Assembly: GCF_001941625.1 (NCBI RefSeq)
Contig: NZ_CP016076.1
Coordinates: forward strand, 3,596,001 to 3,660,000
Direction: 5' to 3'
DNA length: 64,000 bases
Source of the DNA: Actinoalloteichus fjordicus
Lineage (GTDB): Bacteria > Actinomycetota > Actinomycetes > Mycobacteriales > Pseudonocardiaceae
In this document: piece by piece, positions 18,759-27,772 of the stretch
Numbering within the stretch: position 1 is the first letter of the stretch
Layout: every line of letters starts with the position of its first letter
The notes under the pieces: generated by a model
Told to the model about the DNA's origin: nothing
The model's input: the letters and a program-made list of their open reading frames with translations, nothing else
The model's database searches: none
Translations under genes and position numbers: made by a program

Positions 18759-19959
18759 GCAGTCGCTGTGGCCCTCGAAGGCCCTCTCTAAGATTGGCGA
18801 ATTGATCCGGGGGCGTCGTTTCACAAAGAACGACTACGTTGAGTCCGGACTTGGCTGCATCCACTACGCGCAGATTCACACGGACTTTGCGGCTATTGCG
18901 AAGAACTCCCTCACCTTCCTCGCCGAAAATTCCCGTGCGCGAATGCGCCTTGCTCGCCCTGGGGACCTGGTCATCGCTGCGACCAGCGAGAACGTCGATG
19001 ATGTCGGGAAGGCAGTCGCATGGCTGGGCGACGACGACGTTGCGGTTCACGATGACTGCTATATCTTCCGCCACAGACTCGATCCTGTGTACGTCTCGTA
19101 TTTTTTCACGTCATCTCCGTTCAATTCACAGAAAATCAAGTATGTATCGGAGACGAAAGTCGCGCGCATCTCGGGTGTGAACCTAGGCCTGATCGAGATT
19201 CCGGTGCCCCCTAGGCAGGTGCAAGAGCGGATAGTCGAGGTTATCGGCGCGGTGGACGAGCAGATCGCCGCTCTCGGGGCCGAGGTGGCTTCTCTACGAT
19301 CCTTGTTGGCAGGAACCCGGCGGGAGCTGGAATCGGTCGAGGACAGGACCGCTCTTGTTGACCTCGCAGAACCACGTGGCATCCAGATCGGCCCATTCGG
19401 ATCTCAGCTCCATGCGCACGAGTACACGGAGGACTCGTCGGGAACTCCTGTGGTCATGCCGCAAGACCTGGTGGACGGCCAGATCCTCACCACAAAAATC
19501 AGGCGGGTACCCGACAACGTGGCGGCCAGGCTATCCCGACATCGGCTCACGGCGGGTGACATCGTCTTTCCGCGACGTGGCGACCTCTCGAAGCGTGCCC
19601 TCGTCATTGCCGAGCAAGATGGCTGGTTGTGTGGAACGGGATGCATTCGCGTCCGTCCGCAAGACTCATCGATGTCACGGCTCCTCGCAGAAGCTCTCTC
19701 CGGCGCAGCGACCACCGAATGGCTGGTCTCTCACGCGGTAGGGACGACCATGTTGAACCTCAACACCGAGATCCTGAGCAACCTGCCAGTGGCGGACATC
19801 AAGGGGCATCATGCAATCGCGGAGGCATGCCTAGAGATCGTGGACGTAATTCGCCGAACCCAACTGCAGGCCAGCCGGCTCCGCAGCGTTCGTGCCAGTC
19901 TGCTGTCGGGCCTGCTGAATCGCACCATCGACATCAAGTCCGCCGAGCTGGAGGTCTAA
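18751..19959 (+). CDS. hsdS: Type I restriction-modification system, specificity (S) subunit
   Basis: A 402-residue HsdS. Two target-recognition domains each end in a conserved helix: TRD1 closes with NLGLIEIPVPPRQVQERIVE and a coiled coil (EVIGAVDEQIAALGAEVASL); TRD2 begins IQIGPFGSQLHAHEY, closes with ILSNLPVADI and a second helical spacer. The duplicated layout is the normal type I arrangement that reads a bipartite target. ATG 18751 is taken as start because it overlaps the hsdM stop; an upstream in-frame ATG inside hsdM is unlikely. The stop TAA is followed after 3 bases by the GTG of hsdR. HsdS variability means the recognition sequence cannot be predicted here. Confidence 0.9.
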   Translation: MSEQSLWPSKALSKIGELIRGRRFTKNDYVESGLGCIHYAQIHTDFAAIAKNSLTFLAENSRARMRLARPGDLVIAATSENVDDVGKAVAWLGDDDVAVHDDCYIFRHRLDPVYVSYFFTSSPFNSQKIKYVSETKVARISGVNLGLIEIPVPPRQVQERIVEVIGAVDEQIAALGAEVASLRSLLAGTRRELESVEDRTALVDLAEPRGIQIGPFGSQLHAHEYTEDSSGTPVVMPQDLVDGQILTTKIRRVPDNVAARLSRHRLTAGDIVFPRRGDLSKRALVIAEQDGWLCGTGCIRVRPQDSSMSRLLAEALSGAATTEWLVSHAVGTTMLNLNTEILSNLPVADIKGHHAIAEACLEIVDVIRRTQLQASRLRSVRASLLSGLLNRTIDIKSAELEV

Positions 19960-19962
19960 TCC

Positions 19963-22900
19963 GTGGCGAAGGGCATTCGGGAGCGCGAGTTCCAGAACCT
20001 GATGATCCAGTGGTCACTTCCGATGGGCTGGGGCTTCACAGCGGGCAGGTCGTTGCCGCGTGCGACGACGCAGACGGTGATTACTGGACAGCTGCGGGAT
20101 GCCCTCGTCCGGCTCAACCCCGACACCATCGATGCCTTCGAGGTAGACGCGGTGGTCGAGGAGATCGTCGCCACGGTCAACGCCGTGGACGGCGGGCTGG
20201 TGCGGGCCAACGAGCAGGTGCTGCATCTGCTCCGGGGGCGTAAGGAGTTCCGGGACTCAGACGGCGGCTGGCATGCCCTGAGGGTCGTCGACTTCGAGCA
20301 CCCGACCGCCAACACGCTGGTTGTGTCGGACGAGGTGGCCATCACCGTCCCGGGCAAGACCTCCCGCCGGTTCGATCTCGTGTACTGGGTCAACGGGCTG
20401 CCCCTGGTGGTGGTCGAGGTGAAGTCGCCGACCTCGAAGTCCGGGTGGGCCGCCGCCGCACGCGAGATCAACGACGTGTACGCCACCGAGTACCCGTGGT
20501 TCTTCACCCCCAACGTCTTCGCCGTGGCCTCCGACGGGTTGAAACTGCGGTTCGGTGCCGCCGGGGCGCCCACGAACCTGTGGCAGCCGTTCCGGTCCAC
20601 CGCCGACGACGAGAACCTGTCCGGGCAGGCCGACGTGCAGCGTTCCGTCGAGCTGCTGCTGAACCCGGCCACCGTCCTGGACATGCTCGCCAACTTCGCC
20701 CTGTTCGACACTTCCGGGGGCGGCGCGAACAAGAAGTATCTGCCGCGCTACCCGCAGATGGAGGCCGCGCACCTGATCCACGCGCGAGTCCTCGCGGGCG
20801 GCAGGAAGGGTCTGATCTGGCACCACCAGGGCAGCGGGAAGACGCTGCTGATGGTGTTCGCGGCCTCGCTGTTGTTGACCGACACGCGCGCCGAGTCTCC
20901 CACGATCATCCTGCTCTCGGACCGGGCCCAGCTCGTCCGGCAGACCTCCGGGGTGTTCACCTCCGCGTTGGGGGATGCCTACTTCCATCAGCCCGCCACC
21001 GGTCAGGAGTTGCGCTCTTTACTGGCCGACGACGTTCGCGGCGTGATCTCCACGACCGTCCACAAGTTCGCCGACGCAGGCAAGAACCTCTCGACACGCG
21101 GCAACATCATCGTGTTGGTCGACGAGGCACACCGCACCCAGTCCGCCAGGGAGAAGTCCCTGGCCGGGCAGATGCGCGCGGCGTTGCCGCACGCGAGGTT
21201 CTTCGGCATGACCGGCACCCCCGTCAAGAACCTCGCCACCGACACCTTCGACCTGTTCGGCTCGAAGAGCGATCCAGGCCGGGTCCTGCACCGGTACTCG
21301 GTGTCTCGGTCTCTGCTGGACGAGACGACCGTCCCGGTCACGCTGCACCCGTACCCGGTCGACTTCGAGATGAACGACCGCGCGTTGCAGGCGGAGTTCG
21401 ACCAGTTCGCCGACGACTTCTCCCTCGACGACCCCGATCGCGAGGCCCTGTCCCGCAAGTTCGGGCGCCTCACCTCGGTGTTCGCCAATCCCGACCGCAT
21501 CCACACCGTGTGTCAACACATCGTGGACCACTACCTGGCAGGCGCCTACCGCAACGGTCTCAAGGCCCAGGTCGTCGCCTATAACCGTGAGCTGGCCGTG
21601 GCCTACACGGACAAGATCAACGAGCTGCTGGCCGGGTTCGAGGTATCACAGGCACTCGCGGAGGTCGGGGACCACGACCGGATCACCGCCGAGGTGAACA
21701 TCTCCGTCTCAGACGCCAAGGACGAAGACCGCGGCATGCAGAGGTTCCGACTCTCCGAGGCCGAGGAGGAGGAACAGAAGCGGCGGTTCCTCACCCCGGA
21801 CGACCCGCTGTGCTTCCTCGTGGTGACCGCCAAGCTGATGACCGGGTTCGACGCCCCCAACGAAGGTGTCCTCTACCTGGACAAGCCGCTGAAGGCCCAT
21901 ACCCTGTTCCAGACGATCACCCGCACGAACCGCACCTGGGTGTCCCCGAAGGGCTTCGTGAAGGACTCCGGGGTGATCGTGGACTACATCGGCCTGGCCG
22001 AAGAAGTCCAACGCGCTGTCGTCGACCCCACCACCGCCGGATCAGGCAAGGGCGGCGGATTCGTCACCGAGCTGTCCGAGCTGGTCGCCGAGTTCCGCAC
22101 CACCTTCGCCCGTATCGAGGACCTCCTCGCCGACGTGGACGACCTGGACCTCACGGTCCACGGATACGAGTCCGTGCGAGCCGTCAACGTCTTCCTGGAC
22201 GCCAATCCCGGCGCCGCCCAGGTCTTCTCCAGGGACTACCGGCTCCTGGCCCGCCTGTACCCGCTGATCAACACCGACAAGCGGGTCGCCAAGTATCGGG
22301 ACGGCTTCGGGCTGTTCGGTTCCGTGTACACGACCCTATTCAAGAAGTCCTCCGACGAGGAACGCAAAGAGCGGCTGAGCGAGCTGGGGCCGATGGTCCT
22401 GGAGATCATCAACGCCCACGTCCATTCCTTCTCCGTGGTCGCCTCCCAAGAGGAAGCCCTGGTGTTGGACGCTCAGGGCATCGCCGTTCTCAAGGAGCTG
22501 CTGACCCTCGTCCGCCCCACACAGGGCTCCGACGACGGCAAGGACAGGACATCGCCGTCTGCGAAGGAGATCCTGGACCGCATCAAGGCCGCCCTCGACG
22601 AGGGTGTCGAACCGGCATCCGCGAAGTACACCGCCCTCGCGGAGCGGATCAAGCAGCTGCGGGACCGGATCATCCAGAACGCCCAGGACGCCCTGGAGTT
22701 CCTGTCCGAAGCACTCCGGGTCGCCCGCGCCATCGTGGACGCCGAGAAGCACCCCGACGAGGCCGTCATCGTGCTGGACGACGACCACGTCGGCGTCCTG
22801 TCGCGGATCATCCACGACCACGCACCGTCCGGGCTCACGGTCACGGAGAGAAACCTGGCCGAGAAGATCGACCAGGTGGTCACCCGCACCCTCGTCCAAT

Positions 22901-23040
22901 CATGGGATAACGCCGACGCCCGCAACCGGGGCGTCCGCCGCGCCACCGCCACGGTCTTCCGCGACTTCAGCTTGAAACCGGTGGGCGAGCCATACGACTC
23001 CACCGTCGCCTACATCGAAGCCCACTACCTCGTCGACTGA
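19963..23040 (+). CDS. hsdR: Type I restriction-modification system, endonuclease/translocase (R) subunit
   Basis: A 1025-residue HsdR, normal for the family. The N-terminal nuclease domain has FDLVYWVNGLPLVVVEVKSP, whose D...E-x-K near 138-151 is the PD-(D/E)XK site. The SF2 motor follows: Walker A HHQGSGKT near 287-294, DEAH near 387-390, motif III MTGTPV, and later TGFDAPNEGVLYLD and TITRTNRTW for the second RecA fold. The C-terminal helical region contacts HsdM. It translocates DNA and cleaves away from unmethylated sites. GTG 19963 has an ideal ribosome site (GGAGG in the hsdS tail). It completes a co-transcribed MSR operon. Confidence 0.93.
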   Translation: MAKGIREREFQNLMIQWSLPMGWGFTAGRSLPRATTQTVITGQLRDALVRLNPDTIDAFEVDAVVEEIVATVNAVDGGLVRANEQVLHLLRGRKEFRDSDGGWHALRVVDFEHPTANTLVVSDEVAITVPGKTSRRFDLVYWVNGLPLVVVEVKSPTSKSGWAAAAREINDVYATEYPWFFTPNVFAVASDGLKLRFGAAGAPTNLWQPFRSTADDENLSGQADVQRSVELLLNPATVLDMLANFALFDTSGGGANKKYLPRYPQMEAAHLIHARVLAGGRKGLIWHHQGSGKTLLMVFAASLLLTDTRAESPTIILLSDRAQLVRQTSGVFTSALGDAYFHQPATGQELRSLLADDVRGVISTTVHKFADAGKNLSTRGNIIVLVDEAHRTQSAREKSLAGQMRAALPHARFFGMTGTPVKNLATDTFDLFGSKSDPGRVLHRYSVSRSLLDETTVPVTLHPYPVDFEMNDRALQAEFDQFADDFSLDDPDREALSRKFGRLTSVFANPDRIHTVCQHIVDHYLAGAYRNGLKAQVVAYNRELAVAYTDKINELLAGFEVSQALAEVGDHDRITAEVNISVSDAKDEDRGMQRFRLSEAEEEEQKRRFLTPDDPLCFLVVTAKLMTGFDAPNEGVLYLDKPLKAHTLFQTITRTNRTWVSPKGFVKDSGVIVDYIGLAEEVQRAVVDPTTAGSGKGGGFVTELSELVAEFRTTFARIEDLLADVDDLDLTVHGYESVRAVNVFLDANPGAAQVFSRDYRLLARLYPLINTDKRVAKYRDGFGLFGSVYTTLFKKSSDEERKERLSELGPMVLEIINAHVHSFSVVASQEEALVLDAQGIAVLKELLTLVRPTQGSDDGKDRTSPSAKEILDRIKAALDEGVEPASAKYTALAERIKQLRDRIIQNAQDALEFLSEALRVARAIVDAEKHPDEAVIVLDDDHVGVLSRIIHDHAPSGLTVTERNLAEKIDQVVTRTLVQSWDNADARNRGVRRATATVFRDFSLKPVGEPYDSTVAYIEAHYLVD

Positions 23041-23162
23041 CTCAGCTACGAACGCCAGGCGGCCTGCGCACCGCACGTACGGATGACCGATGGTGCTAGT
23101 AAGTGCGGGGCACCAGCCCGGCGAGTAGGGAAGATAGCGGCTACTGATCGCAGTCAACTGCC

Positions 23163-23525
23163 CTAGAAAGGGTCTTCTACGGTGTCAAGATGGTCTTCAT
23201 CGTTCCACGGCAGAATCTCATGCTCCGCCCATTCGACGAGTGTACTTCCCTTGTGTTGCGTGATCACCAGGGCGAAGCGGTGCCCGCATAACTCGCAATA
23301 ACCCCCCAATGCGATGCGCTGTCGTCGTCCGTGGCCGACGGCGGAGCCGATCGGCGCCTCTTCCTTGTTATGAGTCTCCACCCGCCCAGAAATGGCATTC
23401 ACAGTAATCTCATTGGATAACTGATCCTCCTTCCGCGCGGACACGAAGACATGCTCAACGTGCGTGACATCCGACGAGCAGTGCGGGCAGACCAACAATG
23501 CATTCTCGATGACCCTGTCGTCCAT
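23163..23525 (-). CDS. Small zinc-ribbon protein, unknown role
   Basis: A protein of about 120 residues from ATG 23525 (MDDRVIENALLVCPHCSSDV). CPHC (C13, C16) and CELC (C77, C80) form a split zinc ribbon. The stretch between is polar (VSARKEDQLSNEITV, HNKEEAPIGSAVGHGRR). The C-terminus has GHRFALVITQHKGSTLVEW. An upstream ATG at 23582 would add 19 poorly supported residues. It faces hsdR tail to tail, and its start is divergent from the integrase. Small zinc ribbons of this kind are common accessory genes on actinobacterial islands. Function unknown. Confidence 0.65.
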   Translation of the reverse strand: MDDRVIENALLVCPHCSSDVTHVEHVFVSARKEDQLSNEITVNAISGRVETHNKEEAPIGSAVGHGRRQRIALGGYCELCGHRFALVITQHKGSTLVEWAEHEILPWNDEDHLDTVEDPF

Positions 23526-23733
23526 CAAGACATGATCTCCCGAAAGCCCGCTGCTGCCAACAGCAGACGCCTGAAGCGTCAAGATCGGTGTCGGACCGAT
23601 GCGGAGCCCTCACCCGAGTGGATCGGTCGAGTGCCTGTGCTCGAACAACGCGCGTGCTGATCGAGTTGCGAAGCACCCAACAGTGGTGCATACCAGGCGT
23701 TGGCACCCGCTCCCACACCGATCGGAGGACGCC

Positions 23734-25503
23734 ATGGCCTGGACCGAGAAGATCGGAGCGCACTCCTGGCGGGTGCGCTACCCCACCGATGACGGCCGGA
23801 TCGGCTCGCTGTCCGGCTTCGCGAGCAGGAAAGCAGCCGAGGACTACGTCCAGGAGGCCGAAGCGGACCGCCGACGGGGCACCTGGCTGGACCCGAAGGC
23901 GGCCAAGACCACCATGGCCCACTGGGCTGCGTCATGGATCGAGACACTGGACGTGGAGGCCCGCACCGAGGTGAACTACCTCGGCCGCATCCACAACCAC
24001 ATCCTGCCGCGCTGGCGCACCACCGCCCTCGGCGACATCACCACCGTCGCCATCTCGCTGTGGATCAAACAACTGCGAGCCCGCTACGCCCCCTCGACCG
24101 TGGCCGGTATCCGCACCGTGTTCTCGATGATGCTCGACGACGCCGTCGACGAACGCCTCATCGCCGCCAATCCCGCCCGCCGCAGAACCCACCGGGGACG
24201 ACGCCGTGACCACTCCACCACACCCGTGGAACGACCGTGGGCGACTCCCGAACAGGTCGTGCGCATCGCCGAACAGGCCGCGATGCTCGGCGGCCACCGG
24301 GACTGGGTCCTGACTGTCACGGCCGCCTGGACCGGCGCCCGCTGGGGAGAGATGACCGGCCTCCACCGCACCAACACCCACCTCGACGACGGCTGCATCC
24401 TCATCGACCCCGACACCGGATGCCTCCACGAGTCCACCCACGGCCTCTGGCTCGGACCCACCAAGACCCCGGCTTCGGCCCGCGCCATCACCCTGCCGCC
24501 GTTCCTCATCGAACTCCTCCGCCGTCACCTCGACGGCCACGACGGCGACCTGGTGTTCACCAGCCCACGCGGTCGTCCACTGCGCCGTAGTGACTTCGAC
24601 CGCCGCGTGTTCCGGCCTGCGGTCGACGGGAACCTGCGACTACCCCACCCCGTCGTCCGCACTCACCCAGTCCGTCCCGGCCTGACCTTCCACGGTCTCC
24701 GCCACAGTCACAAGACCTGGATGATCGCCGACGGCGTTCCCGAAATCGCCCAAGCACGCCGACTCGGCCACCACCTCGACAACCGCATCATCGAGGCCTA
24801 CAGCCACGTCGCCCCCGAAGTCGAACAACGACTCCTCCGCCACCTCGAACACCGCTGGCACCACGCCCAGACCGACGGCAGCAGGGAACCAGCGACGCCC
24901 ACCGCACCCGAACCGCCCACCGCCAAACGCCACAACTCAGTGGGGTGCACACCGATCATCGACGCGATCACGCCGACACCAGGAAGAACACAACGACACA
25001 GAGCACGGACGATCTCCAGATGCCCCAGACCGATCACCGATCGAGGAGACCGAGAGATCAATCCTCCAGAAAACCTCCACCCATACCCACTGAACCGATC
25101 CGGCAGAAGCAGGCAACTGATCACCGAAGATCGTCACCACAACACAAAAACCCTCCTGAACTGGACGAACATCCCAGATCAGGAGGGTTCTAGTGATGGT
25201 GGAGCTGAGGGGACTCGAACCCCTGACCCTCACACTGCCAGTTCGTCAGACGGTGCTGCATGGTGCGGTCGGGTGTCCGTTGAACGTCGTTGCGCGTGTA
25301 CCCGTGCTCCGGTTCTGCTCCAGAAGAATTGGTGTGAACGGGGGTCAACACTCGGTCGTCATGTCCGGCTTCATCTGGAGTTCCCTCCTCGGCCGTCCGG
25401 TCGTCGCCCGGATGCTCGGCTTCCACGAAAAGCACACCACCCGCGTCCTGATCGAGGCCGGGGCAACTGGAACCGCTACGTCCCCGGCGACCACGATCAG
25501 TGA
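23734..25503 (+). CDS. Tyrosine recombinase / integrase of the island
   Basis: A site-specific recombinase. N-terminal arm (MAWTEKIGAHSWRVRYPTDD), core-binding domain (NYLGRIHNHILPRWRTTALG) and catalytic domain are all present: R203 in TGARWGE, H320-x-x-R323 in HGLRHSHK, H349 in LGHHLD and nucleophile Y356 in EAYSHV. ATG 23734 has GGAGG just before it. The natural protein probably ends near residue 400; after that the frame stays open to 25503 through low-complexity sequence, a terminator and the attachment-site fragment, so the tail is likely an unselected extension. The gene lies immediately beside the tRNA/tmRNA fragment, the usual place for the integrase of an integrated element. Confidence 0.88.
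   Translation: MAWTEKIGAHSWRVRYPTDDGRIGSLSGFASRKAAEDYVQEAEADRRRGTWLDPKAAKTTMAHWAASWIETLDVEARTEVNYLGRIHNHILPRWRTTALGDITTVAISLWIKQLRARYAPSTVAGIRTVFSMMLDDAVDERLIAANPARRRTHRGRRRDHSTTPVERPWATPEQVVRIAEQAAMLGGHRDWVLTVTAAWTGARWGEMTGLHRTNTHLDDGCILIDPDTGCLHESTHGLWLGPTKTPASARAITLPPFLIELLRRHLDGHDGDLVFTSPRGRPLRRSDFDRRVFRPAVDGNLRLPHPVVRTHPVRPGLTFHGLRHSHKTWMIADGVPEIAQARRLGHHLDNRIIEAYSHVAPEVEQRLLRHLEHRWHHAQTDGSREPATPTAPEPPTAKRHNSVGCTPIIDAITPTPGRTQRHRARTISRCPRPITDRGDREINPPENLHPYPLNRSGRSRQLITEDRHHNTKTLLNWTNIPDQEGSSDGGAEGTRTPDPHTASSSDGAAWCGRVSVERRCACTRAPVLLQKNWCERGSTLGRHVRLHLEFPPRPSGRRPDARLPRKAHHPRPDRGRGNWNRYVPGDHDQ
25149..25190. terminator. Hairpin terminator beside the tRNA/tmRNA fragment
   Basis: The inverted repeat AACCCTCCTGA / TCAGGAGGGTT flanks a loop of about 20 bases. 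On the minus strand it is followed by TTTTTG, so it reads as an intrinsic terminator just downstream of the tRNA-like 3' end. It was probably the terminator of the original tRNA or tmRNA gene. Confidence 0.75.
25197..25240 (-). other. 3' fragment of a tRNA or tmRNA gene (probable attachment site)
   Basis: The minus strand reads a 5-bp T-arm stem (AGGGG / CCCCT) around loop TTCGAGT, then CAGCTCC, discriminator A and CCA. No matching 5' acceptor strand (GGAGCTG or GGGGCTG) or D-arm lies in the expected place upstream, so the gene is not complete. The CAGCTCCACCA end is the form typical of tmRNA, but a tRNA cannot be excluded. Such 3' ends are classic integrase attachment sites and this one adjoins an integrase gene. 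The partner copy is not seen in the window. Confidence 0.65.
25238..25379. repeat. Diverged 142-base repeat, right copy
   Basis: Partner of 16087-16228 and abutting the attachment-site fragment. The shared blocks are listed there. The plus frame from 25361 (MSGFIWSSLLGRPVVARMLG), switching frame to WNRYVPGDHDQ just before the stop at 25501, looks like the tail of a lost gene. Confidence 0.5.
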
Positions 25504-25759
25504 CTGCACCCCGGCCCATCACGTCGAATACAGACCGTTCGATCACAAGAGCTCACCAGACTCGACCCCCGGTACACGGTTGGCCGCTGAAGTCGGTCCG
25601 CCCGGCAGCCGATGAAGTGGTGAGGTGGAGCTCTCGGCGGCCGTGCCCGGGTGCCGGTCGGACCGGCGGCGCACTAAGGCGCGTCGACGTCCCGGCGATC
25701 GTCGGGGTTCGTGCCGGACGCCCCGCGGTGGTCCGTTCGACGGAGACGGGAGGACATGG
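25380..25759. other. Junction region outside the island, no intact gene
   Basis: It holds the last residues of the extended integrase frame and a probable gene tail (HTTRVLIEAG, then in another frame WNRYVPGDHDQ). From 25504 to 25759 I see only the upstream region of the oxygenase gene, ending in a strong GGGAGG ribosome site. Confidence 0.4.
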
Positions 25760-26671
25760 GTGATATCGCATGTACGGCTGCCGGGGGACGCGGCCGGGTG
25801 GGGTTCGACGTAACGGGCGGCGGTCGCCGACCGGATCGGTGCCGTCTGTCGGCGCGAGGGGTTCTTCCTCGTCCACGACCACGGTGTCCCCCTCAACCTG
25901 ATCGAGGATGTCTACGCGGAGACGCAGCAGTTCTACCGGCTGCCGTCGGCGGAGAAGAGCGGGTACGACGCCTGCGAGTCTTCCCAGTTCCTCGGGTACC
26001 GGAGACTGGGCAGGGAGCGCAGCCGCACCCACGGCGGGACGGAGTCCTGTGAGCAGTACCGGATCGGCAACACCACCGGCGAACTCGCCGCGCCGGAGTC
26101 CGTGGAGTTCTACCACGAGCACTTCCCGCGTTCACTGGAGCTGTTCCACCACCTGGCCCGGTTGGGCGACGGCATCCTCGCCGCATGCTCCCTGGACCTG
26201 GGGCTGGACGAGGACTTCTTCACCGGGTTTCTGGGCGAGCCCCTGCACCGGCTGGGTCTCAACCACTACGGTGCCGCCGCCGCGTCCGTCCCCGGTCCCG
26301 GGGAGGTGTCCGCGATGTCACCGCACGTCGACCTTTCCCTGCTGACCATCCTGGATCAGGACGAACCGGGCCTGGAGGTCCGTGCCTCGGACGGGGCGTG
26401 GCATCAGGTCCCGGTCGTGCCGGGCGCGCTGGTGGTGTTTCTCGGCGACTACCTGCAACGCTGGTCGAATGGACTGCACCGCGCCGTCCCGCACCGCGTG
26501 GTCGCGGTGCGCCGTGACCGGATGTCGATCCAGTACAAGCACCGCCCCGACTACGGCGTCGTCGTCGCTCCGCTGGACCGCCTCATCCGCCCCGGCGAAC
26601 CGCCGGCGTACGCGCCGCTGGACACCGGTTCCGGCTACCTGGCCGTGCTGAGGTCGCTCCTCGGCAGATGA
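25760..26671 (+). pseudogene. Isopenicillin-N-synthase-like 2OG-Fe(II) oxygenase with an in-frame stop
   Basis: A GTG at 25760 after ACGGGAGGAC opens VISHVRLPGDAAGWGST and meets TAA at 25811. The same frame continues AAVADRIGAVCREGFFLVHD, then HGVPLNLIEDVYAE, the usual N-terminal helix of this family. The rest is intact: iron ligands HVD in SPHVDLSLLTIL and a distal His in GLHRAVPHRV, then R-x-S (RMSIQYKH) for 2-oxoglutarate. Without the TAA it would be about 300 residues, close to normal. The only downstream in-frame start, GTG 26102, would drop the first third of the fold. It is probably inactive by one nonsense mutation. The substrate is unknown. Confidence 0.7.
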
Positions 26672-26827
26672 CACCCGCGACGCGACCCCGTCGACACCGC
26701 CGCGGTGACCGGCGTGCGGATCCCCTGTCCCGCCCCACGGCCGACCTCTGTCCTCTTAAGACGGCTACGAAACAGTCCCGGAACTCTTGAAGCTGACCCG
26801 AAGTGCAAAGTAGCGGCCGATGCCTGG

Positions 26828-27041
26828 TCAGAGGTCGTGTGATGCGGCGTAGCGCAGGTTCTCGGCGAGGAAGCGGTCCGTGTCGAAGCGGGTGATCTCG
26901 ACGTTGCCGGCGCGGCGGCCGAGGATCTGTGGGTCGGTGTTGGGCCCGTGGATCGTGATCCGGACGTGGTTGCGGGGTGGTCGCGGCGGACAGTTCGGTG
27001 ATGCCCCAGTCGCGGGAGTACAGGTGGTGGGTGCCGGTCAT
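26828..27041 (-). pseudogene. Small frameshifted gene, unknown
   Basis: The minus strand opens MTGTHHLYSRDWGITELSAA. After a one-base shift in the ACCACCCC tract it continues RNHVRITIHGPNTDPQILGR, then NVEITRFDTDRFLAENLRY, and stops. Joined, it would encode about 70 residues of beta-rich character. I do not recognise the family. The frameshift is inferred from the clear change of coding character at the homopolymer-like site. Confidence 0.5.
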
Positions 27042-27279
27042 CGGTGGCCTCGTCTCGGGTCAGCGGCATGGTTACGGGATGTGATGCGGAAGCGGTGGGG
27101 GTAGCGGGCGAGCAGCGGGTGCAACCGGCGGTGAAGAGTGAGGCTGGTCCGCCGGGGTGCCGGCAGGCTGGACGTCGATGAGGGTTCCGTATCGTCCAGG
27201 CGGACGGCGAGGCCGGGCCAAGCGGGTTCGCAGGTGCGGGCGGCTCCGGGCCGTGACCGGAGGACGTTCCTGAAGTCGA

Positions 27280-27561
27280 TCAGTACGACGCTGATTGCGC
27301 GGTGGCCCGTCCGGGCTCGTCGTCCTGATCGCGGTGTCGCAATTTCGCGCCGATGCGCCGGGCGGCCTCCGCGATCTCGGCGTCGTCGTAGGCGGTGCGC
27401 ACGCCGGAGACAGGCATGCCTGCGGCCTGGGCGAGGGTGTAGGGGCGGATTCGGTGAACTCGCGGCCGTAGGCGATCAGCAGCCGCAACTTGTGTTCGGC
27501 GGCGCGGATCTCCGCGCGAGGAGAGTATCCGCTCGACGTCGGGCGACCGCCGAGCCAGCAC
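27280..27561 (-). pseudogene. Small helix-turn-helix-like gene with two compensating frame changes
   Basis: The minus frame opens MLARRSPDVERIL. The central part makes sense only in another frame (RAEIRAAEHKLRLLIAYGRE), and the end returns to the first frame (YTLAQAAGMPVSGVRTAYDD, then EIAEAARRIGAKLRHRDQD). YTLAQAAGMPVSGVRTAY reads like a helix-turn-helix that could bind DNA. Two opposite one-base changes would restore one protein of about 90 residues. Either the segment has drifted or the sequence has errors. Confidence 0.45.
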
Positions 27562-27772
27562 ACCTCAAGCGGTGCGGGACGTAGTCCCCCTCAGGTGAAC
27601 AAGTGCACCACCAATCGCCATGCCAGGACGGTCCCGAAGCCAGCTGCGCGACCTCGGCAGACTTCACGCGATCTCGGCGCCAGGGCACGGAGCCGAAGAG
27701 CTGGCGCATATTGATCGAAGCTAGTTGATCTAGCCATCGACGAGGCAGCCGCCGAACGAGGCCTTTCGTTAG

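Noticed and set aside
20445-21584. Plus-strand frame of 379 codons in the hsdR region
   Set aside because: Different frame of the clear hsdR gene, Arg/Pro-rich, no motif.
25197-25275. A complete tRNA gene at the attachment site
   Set aside because: The 3' half is clear, but there is no matching 5' acceptor strand or D-arm in the expected place.
25193-25615. Small plus-strand frame starting in the attachment fragment
   Set aside because: Its N-terminus is an antisense reading of the tRNA/tmRNA 3' end, a well-known spurious pattern; the rest is gene debris.
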